Positions 51,671 through 63,215 of a stretch of 64,000 nucleotides of DNA are shown piece by piece. Origin of the DNA: Fennellomyces sp. T-0311 (Eukaryota > Mucoromycota > Mucoromycetes > Mucorales > Lichtheimiaceae). Each line of letters begins with the position of its first letter. Position 1 is the first letter of the stretch. The stretch covers positions 248,001 through 312,000 of the forward strand of contig JALLLT010000024.1 in NCBI GenBank assembly GCA_025266875.1. Direction: 5' to 3'. The translations under genes were made by a program, and so were the position numbers. The notes under the pieces were generated by a model. That model had not been told where the DNA came from and ran no database searches. It was given only the letters and a program-made list of their open reading frames with translations.

Positions 51671-52262
51671 TTACCTTTTGCTTTCGGCTTCTGTCCTTCG
51701 TAGTAAACGGATGGATCGAGCCACTACACCGTTCGGCAGGAAAGGTTTATTATCGAAAACAAAATGCCAGTGGGCATGCCAGATTTCTAAGAGGGTGAAG
51801 GCAATGATCATTCGTGTGATATCCCAGACCGAAATCGATGTTGGTGGATCGATCAAAAGAGGATCGAATGTCAATTTAATAGTATCTCGAGAAAATGACG
51901 AGCTATGCCTTACCAGACTTGTAGCTTCTTTGGACAATCCCATAGGAAGTGGCGGTCGGTGTCAAGTGGGTTGCAAATGGGACAATTTGGGGCAATGAAA
52001 ACTTCGTTATACAGTCTGTGGAGGCGCTGTCGACTAAGCAATTATGCATGATACGCACGCCACAAATGGCGCGGCCGCAATGAGACCATTATACAATTCT
52101 AGGCTGACGTTGTCGCTCGGAGATACCAAGCCAACAAGTCATCCGGTCAAGGTTGCAAAGCGTCGCGAAATTTCTTGTCGGTCAAGTCCATCAGTGCAGT
52201 ACCACTGGTCAGCGTCGCTGAGAATAAACGTTGAAGTGCAAAAGGCCGAGTCACTAAACTGG
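51671..52262 (-). pseudogene. C-terminal remnant of a LINE-type reverse transcriptase (zf-RVT)
   Basis: Reading the minus strand from about 52260 down, one frame encodes RQRLHRLYNEVFIAPNCPIC, then DTDRHFLWDCPKKLQVW, a clear zf-RVT zinc-ribbon (C-x2-C ... H-x4-C). A stop and frame change follow. A second frame then continues with LEIWHAHWHFVFDNKPFLPN and ends at 51671. This order matches the C-terminus of non-LTR retrotransposon proteins found in Mucoromycota. Only the 3' end is present, as expected for a 5'-truncated LINE insertion. No poly-A tail or target duplication was identified. Confidence 0.72.
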
Positions 52263-52735
52263 TGTATCAGATAAATATAGCGTAAAGAAGTGGTGAACAG
52301 CAAGGGTGTAAAAGGTAGAAAGTTAAGCTCATGATTATTATGACCTGTAATTGGCTTATTTATAATATTACCTGCAACATATTCACATTATTATACGTAG
52401 ATTATTTTATAAAATGCTACGTACCTACGAGAAAGCCTCCTCTTTGAGATTCTAAATGGGGGGGGGCACGTCGACTGTATTTCATCAATTTAAAAAACCT
52501 ATACTCGATATGTACGTATATACCAATCACTTTAGTTGTGTATAGAATTGCGTTACATATGCTATTTAACTAGAAAGATGTGTTTTACTATATATGGGTA
52601 CTAGTACTAGTCAAGCAGGAATTTTTAATGCGAAAAAGAAGAAGAGAGGGAATTGATCGATCTATCGACGAGGGGATTGAATAGGGTACAGAAGAGGATA
52701 ACCAATAAATATACAAAACCACTTTTTTTTTCCTT
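52263..52735. other. intergenic DNA downstream of the glycosyltransferase
   Basis: About 470 bp, AT-rich with a short poly-G run near 52457-52464. Contains the 3' region of the glycosyltransferase gene. No other feature seen. Confidence 0.4.
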
Positions 52736-54125
52736 TTATCCGTGCATTCTTTCAACGACATCATTGAAACCTTTGATCTTCGCACATTCTCGCCGGACAT
52801 TATCTGCCCGCGATGTGTCCCACAAGCCTGCAGAGATCATCGTGCGCGAATACCGAAGGCACACTTCTTCTCTAAAGTAGTCATAGAGTTTCTTGTTGTA
52901 CTTACGCTACAGGAATGACAGAGTCAACGGTGTGTTTTTTGCATAAATATAGAAAATATACCTCTTTGGCACGCGTTTCTTCTGGGTAATGATGCGTCTG
53001 ATGGATAAGGAAATCATCAGGAAGAACCCAATAATCAATGCCAGCCAAGTAGATTTCGTACAGACAAGCTGCCTTGTTTGCGCCATAACCAATAAACCGT
53101 TCTTCACACCAAGGCGAGCCTTCTTTCTTGAAAATGACGTATGGTTCATAGGAGTAATTGTAATCCACGACTTTGTATGGCTCACTGGAGCCGTACCAAC
53201 GGGAATAGTCTGTTGATCCATGACCACGTTTCCATGAGCGATGGAACATATCAATTTTATCCGCTTGCACGATTTCCATGAGTTGATCCTTATTCTTCGG
53301 GAACTTGCGCCAGTCCTCGCCATCTTCTTCGTGAATATATTCGAATGCAGGAACAACGATAGCCCCGGTTCCACTGCGCAACACCTCCATCAATTGGGGG
53401 TTGGCTTTGAGAGACTTACGGAAATCGGTACAGAGGTGGAAATCAACGTCAAGCATCATGATATAATCGGTACGGGCAAAGAACTTGGCCACGTTACGCC
53501 ACATGTTGAATTGACGGTCGAATTTATCAACAACAAGATGCAAATCAACGTAACGGCGCATATCTGGGTTTTCGTCGTAAAGGCGGTGCAAATCGGTCAA
53601 GATTACTTGCTTTGACGCATCGTCATTGACGTGGATGGCAACAGAGACGGGTCCCTTGTATCGTGTAGCGAGTCGACTCAGCACCTTGAAGCGGTTATGT
53701 GTCACGAGTGTTGCAATGGTAACCTCTTCAGGGTCAGCAGATTCCTCGGCCTTAAAGTAGTATGGAATCACTTTCGAGGGTCCCATGGCATCAGAAAACA
53801 CTTTGCCTAGTACTAGGTCTTCGCCAACGATTTCTTTTGCTTTTTGTACAAGTGTGAGTCATTGTCTATTCTTATCTTTGTTAAAAATAGAATTACCTTC
53901 GGGATTACCCCAAGTGACTTTTTGATTGCCATGGTAACGGTCCTGTAGCTCGGCAACACTCAAAACTTTCTCGTCTGCGGCAGACCGTGGTGCAATGGAT
54001 GGACGATTGGCTGAAGATGACTTGCCGATGCCAAGGAGATGACCCGTTGCATAGAATAGGGAACCAATAACATAAACGATTGCAAAGTACTTTAGCACTT
54101 TGGATGGTGTTAATTTGTCGCGCAT
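52736..54125 (-). CDS. type II membrane glycosyltransferase, GT49/LARGE-like
   Basis: Three exons (53897-54125, 52962-53839, 52736-52906) give 425 residues. A short cytoplasmic tail precedes one membrane anchor (YFAIVYVIGSLFYATGHLLG), so a Golgi type II protein. The catalytic part has TIATLVTHNRFKVLSRLATR, a DxD-type site in TDYIMMLDVDFHLC, and SYEPYVIFKK, PWCEERFIGYGANKAA and DFLIHQTHHYP. These fit the GT49 (B4GAT1 / LARGE C-terminal) fold. A fungal substrate is not known to me. The gene must be read through a third exon (RKYNKKLYDYFREEVCLR): the apparent stop after SVIPVA lies inside an intron that starts with GTATAT. Confidence 0.88.
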
Positions 54126-56141
54126 TGACTCGAAGCAGGGGAAGGAATGAAAGGAAAGTATAGATAAGTAAGGGACGGTCGGATAGCTGTCAAGAAGCGG
54201 GAAAGGGTTTTAAATCGGACGGTCCAGGGCGAAGCGTGGCTGCTGGTTAGAGATTATAATGTCCCAAGATGTATGAATGCGAAAGAAGAGATCGAACGAA
54301 GCCCGCTTGAGGTTGTGAAGGCAGAAGGGGCGGGAGTCGGCTTGTAGCGGAACAAGACCACCGTAAATTTGGTCTTAATACGGATTTTAAGACCAGCAAC
54401 GGTTGCAAAGATCCAGACACCACGCTTCGTAATACTACGTCTGGCAACTGCTCGATCTAATTTATTGTTTCTTTATTGCACACGAAATAAGCTTTCATTT
54501 GTTGCCAGACATGACTCCAAGATTATTCATTTTATAATTTTATTGTTCTTTTGCACGCTATCGAGAGTTGTGGTTAGGGTATCCAACGAGATAATGGATT
54601 CTGTCCTTCAAGAGCTTCGCGGCATGCAACTTTTTTTTATTACCATGTGGCCTTGATTATTACTGCCTATGGCTAGTCTACGTGCAAAGTGCAGGGCCCG
54701 TGCGCTGTACGTACAGAGAGTAATATGTGGCATAATGAATGTGTCATTTGAGCGATAGATAAGCTGTCTTAACTAGTCACAAGGATGATGTTCCGCATTT
54801 ATTCTGGTCAGGCTGATATCCTCGTCTTTATAACTTGTCCAAGTTTCAATACAGCTATGTATATACGACAATTCCTCATTCCTTAGTTACAACCAAGTAG
54901 ATGACTTCTTACGCATACATCAGCTCTGATATCCCAAATACTGGTTCCAGTTTCTCACGTACGTAAACACTGTACACTGTAGCATGTTAAACCATCTAGA
55001 TAGTCATGTGCAAGTATATTCGTTAAGATTCTGAATGCTACAAAATCGAATATGTCAAGTACCCATATGTTAAACTTCTTTTTTTTGTAAACGTGTGGAA
55101 TCTTATTATTCTGCATGAGATATTCAAAAACCGCATCAATTAGGTTCTTTTCGGTGAAATGACTATGCTTGGTGAATGATAGGAAGTTTTTTTATGAACT
55201 TTACGTACGAATTTCATCCATTGAGCAAACACTCGTAAGAAGGTTTCGTTGTCTGCAGATCATATGTTTCATCAACGTTAATTGCAAGATCTCTCCAGTT
55301 TAGGAAAGATCTAGCCGATTATCCTAATTTTCGAACGACCGTCTCTTTCGATCGCAAATATTGCATTCCGTGTAAACAGATTCTGACACAAATTTGTCAG
55401 CAGGTGTGGCGTGAAGAGTTTCTTTTCCTTCCATAAGGGTTGATCAATGACGTTGTTAGGTTTATATGTATGTGTGAAACATTTATCAAACAAGCCATGC
55501 ATTGTTTTTGTTACATGTGCAGCTGTGTTTTTTTGAGGACGTCGTGCAAGATCAGCCCAACCGGTTTCTTGGAACGTTCCGTTATACTTAACCATATGCA
55601 CCGGCATGTAGCAAGTGAGGTTTATTTTGCTATCTGTTTCTTTGACATATAATAACTTTAATGATGTCGTGATCTGGCCCATCATATATTTTAACGCAGG
55701 TTTTTTGCATCACTAGTACCAATTTCAACTTATTGACGTAGAAAATCCATATATCTAATCGCATGGAAACTGTATAGTCCTCCGGAAATGCTACATTTAT
55801 ATCTAGGATACGAGTAGATCGTATACGAACCGACTATAGTTAGAGACAACGAGAGCTACGAACCAAGTGATCACTTTACTGTAGATTTTTACAATAAGAA
55901 GCTTCTAACAAGTGAGAGTGCGTATTAAGCTGAATGTATGGAAGCCAATCAACATCAAACGGACAAAAAATTAGTAGCAAGTTCGTCAGCCATAATACCT
56001 TTACTCGTACGGCCTGAAGCAGCATGTATCATTACGAAATGTGTGGCAAAGTTCAGGTTCCGTCGCAAAAACACGTATCGTCGCATTAAAAACAACTACA
56101 GTCAACATTCCGCTTTTCTTTCCCAGACAGCTTGAGATATA
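54126..56141. other. 2-kb gene-poor region
   Basis: No supported gene. A 124-codon minus-strand ORF (55311-55685) begins with two ATGs but has no recognisable motif. The proximal 150 bp before 54125 are the glycosyltransferase promoter. Confidence 0.4.
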
Positions 56142-58257
56142 ATGGGTATTCTCGATGGTCATATTCCATTGACACAACTTCGATGTCAAGACGACGGTTT
56201 ACCTACCGATTCTTCAATTGCACAGGTTTCGTATTTTTTTTTGTTTCGAAAAGTTATACCTTCAACCAACTTGACGCACGTGAAAAAAAATGACATTAGA
56301 AAAAAACAGAAGAATCAGTGCTAGAAAATTATGTTCCGTATGCACCCAACAATGTCCATCGTCAATCGCTTGATAGGTAAAAAAAAGGAGGCGACAATTT
56401 GCAACAGATTCCAAACTGATCTTTTACAAAGTATTCTCCTGGACCGAGGAAATCACGTACCCTATCTCAAACGCGGTTTAAACGAGTTGAGTCGTTGGAT
56501 GGTAGCTCTGGATGCGAGTAAGCCGTGGCTGCTCTATTGGATTTTACACTCGTTGGAGTTATTGGAAGCAGAATTGGCACCAGGCTTGATTGCAAGGTGA
56601 TTTGGTTTGTTAAAAGTGGGTAGCGTATGACTAATAATCCCTTAAAACTTAGGGGAATATCCACGATTAGCAAAATGCAGCACCCCGACGGTGGATTTGC
56701 TGGTGGCCCCGACCAGATTTCACATCTTGCAACAACCTATGCAGCTGTTAATAGTCTGGCAATCTTGGGTACCAAGGAAGCATACGATACCATTGACAGG
56801 TAAACATTAGCTCTCCTATCTGATGCATCACTAAATAAAGTTAGAGAATCGCTCTATTTGTTTCTACTACGCATGAAACAACCTGATGGATCATTTACAA
56901 TGCACACTGGTGGAGAAATCGATATTCGGTAAAAAAAAAAAGAGTTTTTTCTTATTACAGTAAAGCGGTTTCCATGGAGGACCAACTGAACGGTTGCTAG
57001 GGGATCTTACTGCGCACTCTCGGTAGCAGCAATGACAAACCTGCTGACTCCAGAGCTGACAAATAACTGCCATGAATTCATTTGCAGGTAAAATTTCCTT
57101 TAAAAGGGCAAACCGTAGATTTAAAAAAGTGAATAGAGCACAAACCTACGAAGGTGGAATCGGTCCATATCCTGGCAAGGAGGCACATAACGGTTATACA
57201 TACTGCGGAGTGGCTGCTATGGAGATTCTCGGGGAAACCCATAAATTAAATGTCAATAAGCTAATAGTAAGTTATTGGATAACCATGCTGCTTTCTATTT
57301 TACCGACATGAAAAAAATTTGCGATAGAAATGGTGCTGCGAGCGACAGATGGGACTGGAAGGTGGATTCCAAGGACGGACAAATAAACTTGTGGATGGAT
57401 GTTATTCATTCTGGGGAGCAGGGAGTTTCCCATTACTTCATGCCGAGTTATTGCGGCAAGGAAAGGGAGCGGAAGGTCAGTTTTAAATATACAGAGTATT
57501 ATAAAGCAACAGAGAGTTAAAAAGGACTAACACGAATTTAGGTGCTGATTACATGTTTGATCGAGGTACGTGATCCGGAAGTGGGACCGAGGAGTTATTC
57601 GATCCACTTTTTTTTATCCAAAGTACTTTTCCTTGTTAACAAACTGAACAAGAATTGCATAATGTGTAGAGGCGTTGCAAGAGTACATTCTTCTTTGTTG
57701 CCAATCGAGATATGGAGGATTAGTTGACAAACCTGGAAAGTATGTATCTTTGTGTTTGTTTGTTTGTGTATGTGCGTGTGTTTTGTGCGTGTGTGCGCGG
57801 CCCAGCCCCTCTTCGATTCCCATGATCACTAAAAATAAGCTGACTCTGGAATTTTAGAGGTGCTGACTATTACCATACTTGTTACTGTCTATCCGGACTC
57901 TCGACGGCTCAGCATCTCATTACGCCAAACATTGAAAAGGTGAAATTAATCCGGGATCGAGGGACCAATGCTTCAGCTGGAGGCATCGGGTCGCTCATGT
58001 GGACATGTGCCAATGAGTTCACCGCAGTGGGGCAAGTGGAAAACATCCTGGTAAGTGTTGGAAAAGAATGATGTCAGAATGCAAAGCAATTTTGTCCGGC
58101 TGACGAAGATGATTATGTATAGGCACCGACACATCCAATCCATAACATTGGTCTAGACAAGGTGCGGAACATCATTCATTACTTTTATCCAAAGGAAATT
58201 GCACCCATCAAAGACTTGCTCCCAACAGATGAGGCGCCTCATGAAGAAGATGAATAA
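56142..58257 (+). CDS. RAM1: protein farnesyltransferase beta subunit
   Basis: Twelve exons (56142-56225, 56300-56376, 56432-56596, 56653-56799, 56845-56928, 57001-57087, 57137-57266, 57328-57475, 57542-57565, 57670-57739, 57858-58050, 58123-58257) give 447 residues. Prenyltransferase repeats are visible: KMQHPDGGFAGGPDQISHLA, RMKQPDGSF, AQTYEGGIGPYPGKEAHNGY, GLEGGFQGRTNKLVDGCYSF and SRYGGLVDKPGK. The zinc ligands fit LVDGCYSFW (Asp and Cys) and YYHTCYCLSGLS (His). The enzyme attaches farnesyl to CaaX cysteines of Ras, a-type pheromone and others, together with an alpha subunit. Exon 9 is 24 nt. The C-terminus is acidic. Confidence 0.95.
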
Positions 58258-59340
58258 ACAGGCAAATTGGGGTTACCCATGCATTGAATTTCTCGGTATT
58301 GCATCCGCGAGGTTTTGTGTCCGCGGATTGATATTACTCGCAACACCCAGAGTTCTCGCCCATAAAAGATTTCTGTCAAATCAAAAGCGATCGTGCTCAG
58401 CTGACTCGGCTTACTGGCTCACGAGTTTTGAGGAAAAATGGTATTCCATAAGTGGATGCATTGGTACCCGTGCCACCAGATGTAACCGCCGGTGTATTCG
58501 GTAACACAGTCGAGGGAGGAAAGGGTGGGGGTGGTTGGAAGCAAACAACAAATATGGAGTCATCACTATGTATATACGTCGTAAAAAGAAAAGCATACAA
58601 CCACCGCTTGCGTTTCTTTTGAGCAGACATCTTGATGCAGTAATGAGCTGTCAACGTAACATGAAGTTGCATCTTCAAAGATATGCAATATCGAATTTTC
58701 TGCGGACGAGATTAACTTGCAGCGTCATGCGACGCTTCACTGACGATTCACTCCCCCCTTCCTTTCTCTGACTCTTTTGTGATGCTCATGGCCACCCTAC
58801 CACAAAGGGCGGGTCCTTCCGTTTATGGTGTCTTCTGACTAACACGTTACCATGGATTTCCCGATCAACCCTATGAAAAAGATCGCCGTAGATAGACGAT
58901 ACATGACTAGCATCTGAATGCAAGATAGGCGACTGCACTCCTGGATTATAATGATATGTTACAGGAGAAGTAGAAACGAGACAATGTTTCATCTCTGGGA
59001 GATCAACAGTGAGCCAAATGACATGTGGACAAAGTAAAAAAAAAAAAAAGGTTATTACTGTGCCAAGGAAAAAAAATGATAAAGAACGAGAAAAAAAACA
59101 TTAGTTGGTAAGATGCAAAAGAATATGCAACGCAGAGGCTTTTCTTGATTTCTCACGATATGAATGTGATTGGATCATGCGCTAGAGTCTTACGAAATGC
59201 TTCACTGGTACAACCGTATGTATATTTATTTGGGATCAGCACCACCGTTCCCTTTTCCTTTCTCTCTCTCTCTTTTTTTCTTATCTGTTGTTTTCTAACC
59301 TTGCCATTCCATCTTTCTTTCTTCTTTAAAAAAAAGGGAA
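58258..59340. other. intergenic DNA
   Basis: About 1.1 kb without a supported gene. The final 150 bp contain CT-rich and T-rich runs that look like the promoter and leader of the next gene. Confidence 0.4.
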
Positions 59341-59844
59341 ATGACTGCCAGTAGCAACATTCGCAACCATCCGTATACCTTTGAGCATGCACTGCAGCAC
59401 TCTGCGGACTACACGCCTCCTCAAGTGACTCGTCACCAACGGACCGGGTATTTTACATGGCTCGTTTTCATGGAGGTCAAATGGGTTCCTTTTGATGCAA
59501 GCAACCAGTACAAGCTGGAGCAAACCTTAAATCTGGGAGGCACATTTGTCGATATTCAAGATTCTCACTTTCCAGGCGTGAAACGCGTACGAGCATTCCC
59601 AAAATCAAATTATATTTCGTATCTCGGCGTCAAGTACCGCTTATCGCGCGTGATGCAGCCAGATGCTTGGATCGATCCACCTGATCATGACGAAAATTCG
59701 TCTTATACCCCAATTGATCGCTTGCAAGCACCATTCAGCACCTCAGACTCCACTGACAACAGCAACAATAACAATACTGCCAGTCGCCGTCTAAGTCATT
59801 CGTATCGAACACTTGTACAACCAGTGTCTTCAAGAGTATCTTGA
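59341..59844 (+). CDS. WWE-like domain protein, uncharacterised
   Basis: A single-exon gene of 167 residues starting after a CT-rich leader. Residues 35-110 read YFTWLVFMEVKWVPFDASNQ, then YKLEQTLNLGG and a later basic segment YISYLGVKYRLSRV. The W-x-PF-x(5)-LE pattern resembles WWE domains and the WWE-like part of DDHD phospholipases, which bind ADP-ribose or lipid-related partners. The C-terminal 60 residues are Ser/Asn-rich and probably disordered. The fold assignment is tentative. It lies 139 bp upstream of the next gene in the same direction. Confidence 0.6.
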   Translation: MTASSNIRNHPYTFEHALQHSADYTPPQVTRHQRTGYFTWLVFMEVKWVPFDASNQYKLEQTLNLGGTFVDIQDSHFPGVKRVRAFPKSNYISYLGVKYRLSRVMQPDAWIDPPDHDENSSYTPIDRLQAPFSTSDSTDNSNNNNTASRRLSHSYRTLVQPVSSRVS

Positions 59845-59983
59845 AGAAAAAATATTCCAACCGGACTAACAACACTTCAAAAAAAATATTTTTCTTTAGC
59901 CCTCTTTTTCTCTCCTTCTCTCTCTCTCTTTTTAATTCGCCCCGCTTTGTACATAGTATTAAATCCCCCTCACCTGCAATATA

Positions 59984-60505
59984 ATGACTGAAGTAAAGGC
60001 ACAATCAAGCCGAATGGAATACCTGTTTCAAGCAAGTCATGCAGTGTTTGCACAATGTCCGGAATTATCACGATTTTACATGAGCGAGTTCCAACAATGT
60101 ATGCGACAGCAGGATCTGATACCAGCAAAGTCCATAACACGCACCTGTTGCCCTCGATGCGGTCAGATATATGTACCAGGACTCAACACATCTGTGAAGC
60201 TTCAAACGAGACGCACAAAGAAAAAGAGAAATCAGCTGATATACCAGTGCAACGCCTGTACGCATAAGATGATGTTTCAAGGGTCGTCGGTGGCAGCCAT
60301 TCCAAAAGCCGATTTATCCAAGACAACAGCGGTAACCCCAGCAACAATGACAACATTATTGCCATCGCCAATCGAAAAGAAGAAGAAAAAGAACAAGGGT
60401 GGTAAGAAGAATCAGCTGCAGGCAATGCTTGCGAGTCGGCAACAAAAGGAGGCTGAAAAGAAAGGAGGCGGGTTGGGTCTGGATGACTTTTTGTCGTCAC
60501 TGTGA
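59984..60505 (+). CDS. C18orf21/Rpr2-like zinc-ribbon protein (RNase MRP-linked family)
   Basis: A single-exon gene of 173 residues. The order is a helical start (MEYLFQASHAVFAQCPELSR), a zinc ribbon CPRCGQIYVPGLNTSVKL ... YQCNACTHK (C-x2-C and C-x2-C), a Lys-rich middle, and a C-terminal motif QLQAMLASRQQKE...GLDDFLSSL. Human C18orf21 has the same layout, including a final FLSSL, and has been linked to RNase MRP; the ribbon also recalls Rpr2/Snm1. I infer a role in rRNA or pre-rRNA processing. A strongly supported feature is the zinc ribbon; the exact family is by recalled similarity. Confidence 0.7.
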   Translation: MTEVKAQSSRMEYLFQASHAVFAQCPELSRFYMSEFQQCMRQQDLIPAKSITRTCCPRCGQIYVPGLNTSVKLQTRRTKKKRNQLIYQCNACTHKMMFQGSSVAAIPKADLSKTTAVTPATMTTLLPSPIEKKKKKNKGGKKNQLQAMLASRQQKEAEKKGGGLGLDDFLSSL

Positions 60506-60611
60506 TACGTATAATGTATACAAAAGAAAAGCAAGCTATATGCGATATAAATAAGAAAATGTACACTTTTTTTGGAAGGGAAGGGGGATTGGATGCATAT
60601 TGTATGGGTAA

Positions 60612-62084
60612 TCAACTCTCAGGATGGGGCGGGTTCGGATATATTACATCGGTACTACTGGATGGATGGGATGCGGATTGATCGTTTGCGTTATCATTAA
60701 GTAGCCAGTACGGATAAATGCGAGCCTCATTCGACGATGCGGCTGGATCGGGAGGCCTCCGAGGCGGAGAGTTGGGTATTGAGTATGGATCCGTAGGATA
60801 GGATGGAGGATCAGGTATGAAGATGCTTTCGCTCGGAGACATGTCTGCTCTCCGTTCAGTAGACCGTGAACGTTTCCCCGGCTTGGCCACTACGGTTTTT
60901 CTTATTTGAGAACTTTTGGAGTTGTGCTGCGTATTTATATAACACTACCAGCTGATTCATGCCGCATACGGAACTCGCTCAGATACTGTTGATATTGCTA
61001 ATCATGGATAAGCCCTTTTGTCTCTTTCTCTCTATACACTATCTATACCTTATGTTCGTCCGTCAGCTCATACTTTGCCAGAGCCACTGCGTAATCCTGC
61101 TTTGCATAGGCAGCCTTTATTTCGTAAAACTTTCGTTCGTTGGGGCTGAGCTTTTTCCAGCGATCACCCGTGACTTTGGAGAGCGTTGTGAAGGAAAGGT
61201 TTTGGTCTTTGAGCTCAACGCGGATTTCGTTCGAGAACATGACGTAAGCTGACAGCGGTTTTTTGGGAGCATTGTCATCTGCCTTCGCGTGACGACGATA
61301 TTTCCGCTTCCACACCCTGCTGAGATTCTCACTCGTTACCATATCTTCGTCGTTGGACGAGCTGGTCTGGGCTCCGGTGCTCATGGAGCTCACGGATGCA
61401 CGGTGGCTCACTGCCGCCGCACCTGCGGAAGCATGAGACGTGGGTGGTGTGAGAAGAACTAACTGGTCCCGGGTCGGATCTACATGTAAAATAAAAAAAA
61501 AAAGCAAGGTGTTGAGAAGGAGGTGTGGGGATTCAAAAAGAGACAAAAAGACAGCAAGAGGGAGGGAAGGAGAGGGGATGGGGCGATAGAAGCTCACAGA
61601 CGTTACCTCCTGCTCGTTCCGGATGGTCACTTGATCCAAAATAGTCTGGATTCTGATTAGAGAATAGCAACGAAAGGCTGGACAGCCGTCTGGCATTGGA
61701 TATAGCTCGTTGCAACAACTAGACAACTCGAAACAGTCAAATCCGCTAGTTCTCATTCTCCCGTGAATAGGCTTACTCGTCGATGGCCACGTTTCACGCC
61801 CATTTGTTCGAGATCTTGTTCCGTTACTTCGAGCAACTAATAATGTCTTAGGAATAAAGCATGGACCCACACACATACACAGCAAGCTGCCTCTGTAATA
61901 CCGCTTCCAGTTGATCGAAGCCCTCGTGGATCATGGTATTAGAATACTGCGAGAGGTTGCAGTTTGCAAGAAACCTCCGGACCTGCTGGTCGGGAGGCAT
62001 ACCCGGCGTAGTTGCGCTCGTTGTTGTGGTTGTGGTTGTGCTCCCGTCTTCTGTAAAGTCTGGCGAATCTACCGAGGAATTCAT
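60612..62084 (-). CDS. SAM-domain plus HMG-box protein
   Basis: Six exons (61902-62084, 61777-61836, 61607-61718, 61049-61479, 60949-60997, 60612-60889) give 370 residues. An N-terminal SAM domain (QVRRFLANCNLSQYSNTMIH, EVTEQDLEQMGVKRGHRR) is followed by a Ser/Thr-rich linker. The HMG box comes next (APKKPLSAYVMFSNEIRVEL, TGDRWKKLSPNERKFYEIKA) and then a Pro/Ser-rich tail. SAM plus HMG architecture is known in fungal transcription factors. The last exon is my inference: a GTAGTG donor and a CCGTAG acceptor 56 nt apart keep the frame into IFIPDPPSYPTDPYSIPNSP. Otherwise the protein would end 4 residues later at 60935. Confidence 0.78.
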
Positions 62085-63215
62085 CGAGTAGTGCAATGCG
62101 AAAAAATAAAGAAAGATACGCCGTCCGGGTTCGCTTTTGCTGTTTGATTAACAAACGATCGAATGCTGACAGGCGAAGGATGACAACAGCCCTCGTGAAT
62201 ATAACAATAAACAAAATGTAAAATCTGAAAAAGTGGGCGGGCAAAATTCAGCGGAAACAATTAGCATTTGAGATCTTGACTCGTAACGAGCAAGAGAGTA
62301 AGAGCTAATGGCTCCATGATTCATACAGACTGCTGCACAAGGGTCTGGGTTTTTTTTAGGGTACAGGTAAAGCAAGGCAAAAGAGAAAGAGAGAGAGAGA
62401 GAGACTCAGATCTGGCTTTGCGCAACAGAACATTCGCAAGAACATTCCAATTTTTTTGGCCGCTGAGACAGAGCGTCGGCATGACTTGGCAAGCGAGCAA
62501 CCGTTGCGCAGCGCATGCCGCGTTTCAACAAACCACGGACGTCTTAAGTTTGCGATTTTAAGAGACGAGAGAGAGCCAAGGGGAGGCGGGTCATCTGGCC
62601 AGCTGCAGCGCTCGAGCAACAGCAGTACCGTGATTTGGATATTGGTACAAGCAAATCATGATGTTTGTTTCGATTGGCTTGAACTTAAGGAGCCCTCGAG
62701 GAAACACTCCCTATCGTCCTCGCTCTCGCTCTCGCACGCACAACCGCACTCGTTTCTTTCTTGTGGCCGTCCCCTTCTTATGGACGAAGGATCTCGTGCT
62801 CCATCCTTGACCTTCTCGTTGTCTATCCAAGGGCCCTTTCTCGGCGCCGATCGTGTGCCCTTGTGCTTGGCAAACAATTCGTTCTTGGGTTGCTCGCCGG
62901 TCTCGATCATAAGTTTTCTTCGTCCTCTTCGTCAGCATTTTAAATCGGCCCCTCCTGTATATAATTAATACCGTCGCGAATAGACACTCGCTAGCAACAT
63001 TAGGCAAGAAACGAGGTCCTAACAATCCTGCATTTAGAAACACACAAACTTGACCAGTTCATTAACCTTTCTTCTCCTTTCTCTCTTATATATTCACCCA
63101 TCTTTTTCTTTGTCAACCTGCCTCTCTCCCTTCTCTGCAATAACCGCTGTCCACCTTCGTTTTTCACTCCTCTCCCCTTTTTCCGCATTATCGTGTAGCC
63201 CTCTCCTGAGAACAT
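62085..63215. promoter_or_regulatory. 1.1-kb divergent intergenic region with GA/CT-rich tracts
   Basis: Lies between the divergent starts of the SAM/HMG gene and the gene at 63216. It holds a (GA)n run near 62386-62405 and long CT-rich stretches from about 62700 and 63050 onward. No coding sequence is supported; the size suggests a complex promoter, as is common for regulatory genes. Confidence 0.45.

Noticed and set aside
52902..52961. C-terminal extension EVYFLYLCKKHTVDSVIPVA of the glycosyltransferase
   Set aside because: This is read-through of an intron (GTATAT...CTGTAG). Splicing gives a conserved-looking 56-residue last exon instead.
55311..55685. 124-residue minus-strand ORF in the gene-poor region
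   Set aside because: No recognisable domain, no splice context and no paralogue in the window; not enough to call a gene.
60612..60890. Separate 92-residue gene with a TATA box at about 60932-60941
   Set aside because: The frame begins at GTG, and it joins in phase to the SAM/HMG gene across a normal-sized intron, which explains it better.
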